The translations under genes were made by a program, and so were the position numbers. Below are positions 62,131 to 64,000 of a stretch of DNA of 64,000 nt, in pieces. Below the pieces are notes generated by a model. It was not told the DNA's origin and ran no database searches. It saw only the letters and a program-made list of their open reading frames with translations. Every line of letters starts with the position of its first letter. Position 1 is the first letter of the stretch. Source of the DNA: Neelides folsomi (taxonomy: Eukaryota; Arthropoda; Collembola; Neelipleona; Neelidae); NCBI GenBank assembly GCA_034687125.1, contig JAQGBZ010000054.1:1-64000 (forward strand), in the 5' to 3' direction.

Positions 62131-64000
62131 ATATCAAAGTAACTTCAAATCATTCAATACATAGACATACCTAGCTAGTATTCATTTTCATTACAATTTC
62201 GAGTATTTTTTCTTACTTTACAATATTTCTTTTTTGTTGTTAAACCCGATTTTTTGTGTATTAAAATTTAATATTTTGTACTGATATTTTGTTCTTATTG
62301 ATTCTTTAACGAAAATGTTGTCTGACTATTAAAATGATTATTATAATATCAATATTATATTAATGATGATTATTATATTGTATATAAACCATATTTTTTG
62401 TTATATCAATTATTAATTAGTTTTATTTATAAGACTTTCTATGTTTTTTAAGATTGTTTAAATGTTACTTTCTAGATTTATTTGCATTGGTTAATATTTA
62501 ACTCTTAAAATGAAATTAAAAATAATAAATGTGCTTAGATTATAGACAATGTGATTGATAACCAGAATATTGTGTAATATTATTTTTATCACATATGCAC
62601 AGGGTGAGTCTAAGTTATCTTGAGTATGAGTATGAATATGAGTCTAAAGTAGTTTTCGATTCCAAATCCAAAAGATTAGAAATCGGAAACGACTTTAGAC
62701 ACACCCTGTATTGTGACAAATATTTATATGTTATTGTTATCGTGTATTAGGCTATTAAAGTATGATACTCGTACGTACAGATAGTTTTACATTATTTATA
62801 ATTAATGTTTGGTAGTTATAATATTAAAATTCCTTTATTGCGTATTGTGTAAATAACAATAAAGGTAGAATTACCTATACAAGTAAATTTATATTAAATA
62901 TTAATAACTCAGAATTGGTAAATTCCAATAAAAGTTTTTAGCATTTTAGATGTTTGAAGATAAGTATTGATATAAATCAATATCTAATAACTTAGATTTA
63001 GCAATTACTAAAATTGGTGATTTGGAAAGCAGAATGAAACGACTGAAATCCTAAAAGAAAATAAAAATGAGAGGGATGAAGAAAAGTCTGACATGAAATG
63101 CAAATTTTGAAGGCTTTAACATTTATTGGAAAGTTTATACTGTTTAATCCAGATTATAACAATGTTATAATAATTTTAGATGTATCATACCAGTAACACC
63201 AATAAGGTATTGATTGTTCATGAACATTGCAGATATTATGTAAAGATTAGGTGTAGGTAGGTATATGCACAAAAGCTGATATTGTTACATGTATTAATAG
63301 CTATTAACATACAATAAACAATAATTACAATTTTAAAATATTGATTATTATATTGTTAAAATATGTTAAAAGAATTAATGTGATTTTCTTCGTATAAAAT
63401 ACAAATATTTTACGTAATGTACACACTACTTATATGTATTGTATAACTTATAATATATTTATATAATGACCAATATTAATGATTCTTTATTTACATGTGC
63501 TATCTTTATTGTAAGACCATATTATCGATATTATACTTTATACCACAATACCGCATTAATATATAAATATCAGTAGTATGTAGGTAATGTATTATAATTT
63601 TTATAATATTACTGTTTTATTAATTACTTATTCACACATTTATACCTTTGTAAGGCATCCAACTAATTAAATACAGATATATGAAATGTACTTTGTAAAT
63701 TATAATCTCTTAAAAATTTTCATGTTTTTGATGCAGGTTCTTTAGCAAAAATATTCTGCGTGCTTTTATACTATTTTAAAAACTAACGACTTTCTTGATA
63801 TTAATCACAATATATTTATATATATGGTAATAATATTAGTAGATATTCTTTATACACCCATAATACCTGTACTACCTTATACCGTGTTATATTTTCAAAA
63901 ACCCTAGTCAATGTTAATTACATGTGTTAGGTATATGACCAGATTATGCCTGCTAATTAAATAATACATTTACCAATATGGTGCTTAGAGAAATTCCTGA
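62131..64000. other. Intergenic, AT-rich, one MITE, no gene seen
   Basis: Very AT-rich to the window edge, with many short AT-only runs. It contains MITE copy 3 at 62598-62710. No frame with splice context or family signal was found. Confidence 0.45.
62598..62710. mobile_element. 113-bp palindromic MITE (copy 3)
   Basis: The left end CACAGGGTGAGTCTAAGTTA and the right end (ACTTTAGACACACCCTGTA) are imperfect inverted repeats. Internally, GTCTAAAGTAGTTTTCGATT pairs with the right arm better than the outer left arm does. This suggests a partial duplication of the left terminus. Same terminal family as 16155-16235. Confidence 0.65.

Overview
The window reads as nuclear DNA of an arthropod, most likely a hexapod. 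It is strongly AT-rich. Genes are split by short GT-AG introns, mostly 50-350 bp. The gene set includes a CLIP-domain serine protease, a peritrophin-type chitin-binding protein, an Armitage/MOV10L1 helicase and mind bomb 2. I cannot fix the order from sequence alone. Exons were joined by hand from splice sites and reading frame; where I give a residue total, the frame closes across all exons.

Layout, left to right. At 0-1.6 kb lies the end of a Ser/Thr/Gly repeat (mucin-like) protein on the minus strand, a transposase relic and a palindromic element. At 3.4-4.8 kb is a 2-oxoglutarate/Fe(II) oxygenase (+). On the minus strand follow SUDS3 of the Sin3 complex (6.7-8.4 kb), a small two-CxxC zinc protein (9.0-9.5 kb), a secreted protein of unknown family (10.1-12.0 kb) and a CLIP serine protease (12.9-15.5 kb). 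The Armitage/MOV10L1 helicase (+, 17.3-23.9 kb) has a decayed FLYWCH/MULE DNA transposon in its last intron. A run of secreted genes follows: a CS-alpha-beta/chitin-binding fusion (-), a cyclase-family enzyme (-), a UPF0462 protein with an added signal peptide (+) and a chymotrypsin-like protease (-). Housekeeping genes come next: RPUSD4 (-) and CDC5L (+). Then come a carboxylesterase-like protein lacking its nucleophile (-), a TPR protein with an acidic tail (-), mind bomb 2 (+), the nucleotide kinase CMPK2 (-) and an ankyrin/SOCS-box adaptor (+).

The most striking finding is not a protein gene. Three introns of mind bomb 2 each carry one copy of a conserved RNA of about 126-130 nt, in the sense orientation. 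Each copy has two hairpins, an AGAUUA-type H box between them and an ACA box three bases from the end. Stem changes are compensatory between copies. These are H/ACA box snoRNAs, and the pocket of the 3' hairpin matches 18S rRNA at UUGAU-UA-CGUCCC as I remember that sequence.

Other points of note are a 15-nt exon coding exactly the catalytic GDSGG of the CLIP protease, a 34-nt exon carrying its catalytic His, a defensin-like cysteine motif fused to a chitin-binding domain, and a small family of 80-113 bp palindromic MITEs. No rRNA or tRNA genes, CRISPR arrays or viral fossils were recognised.
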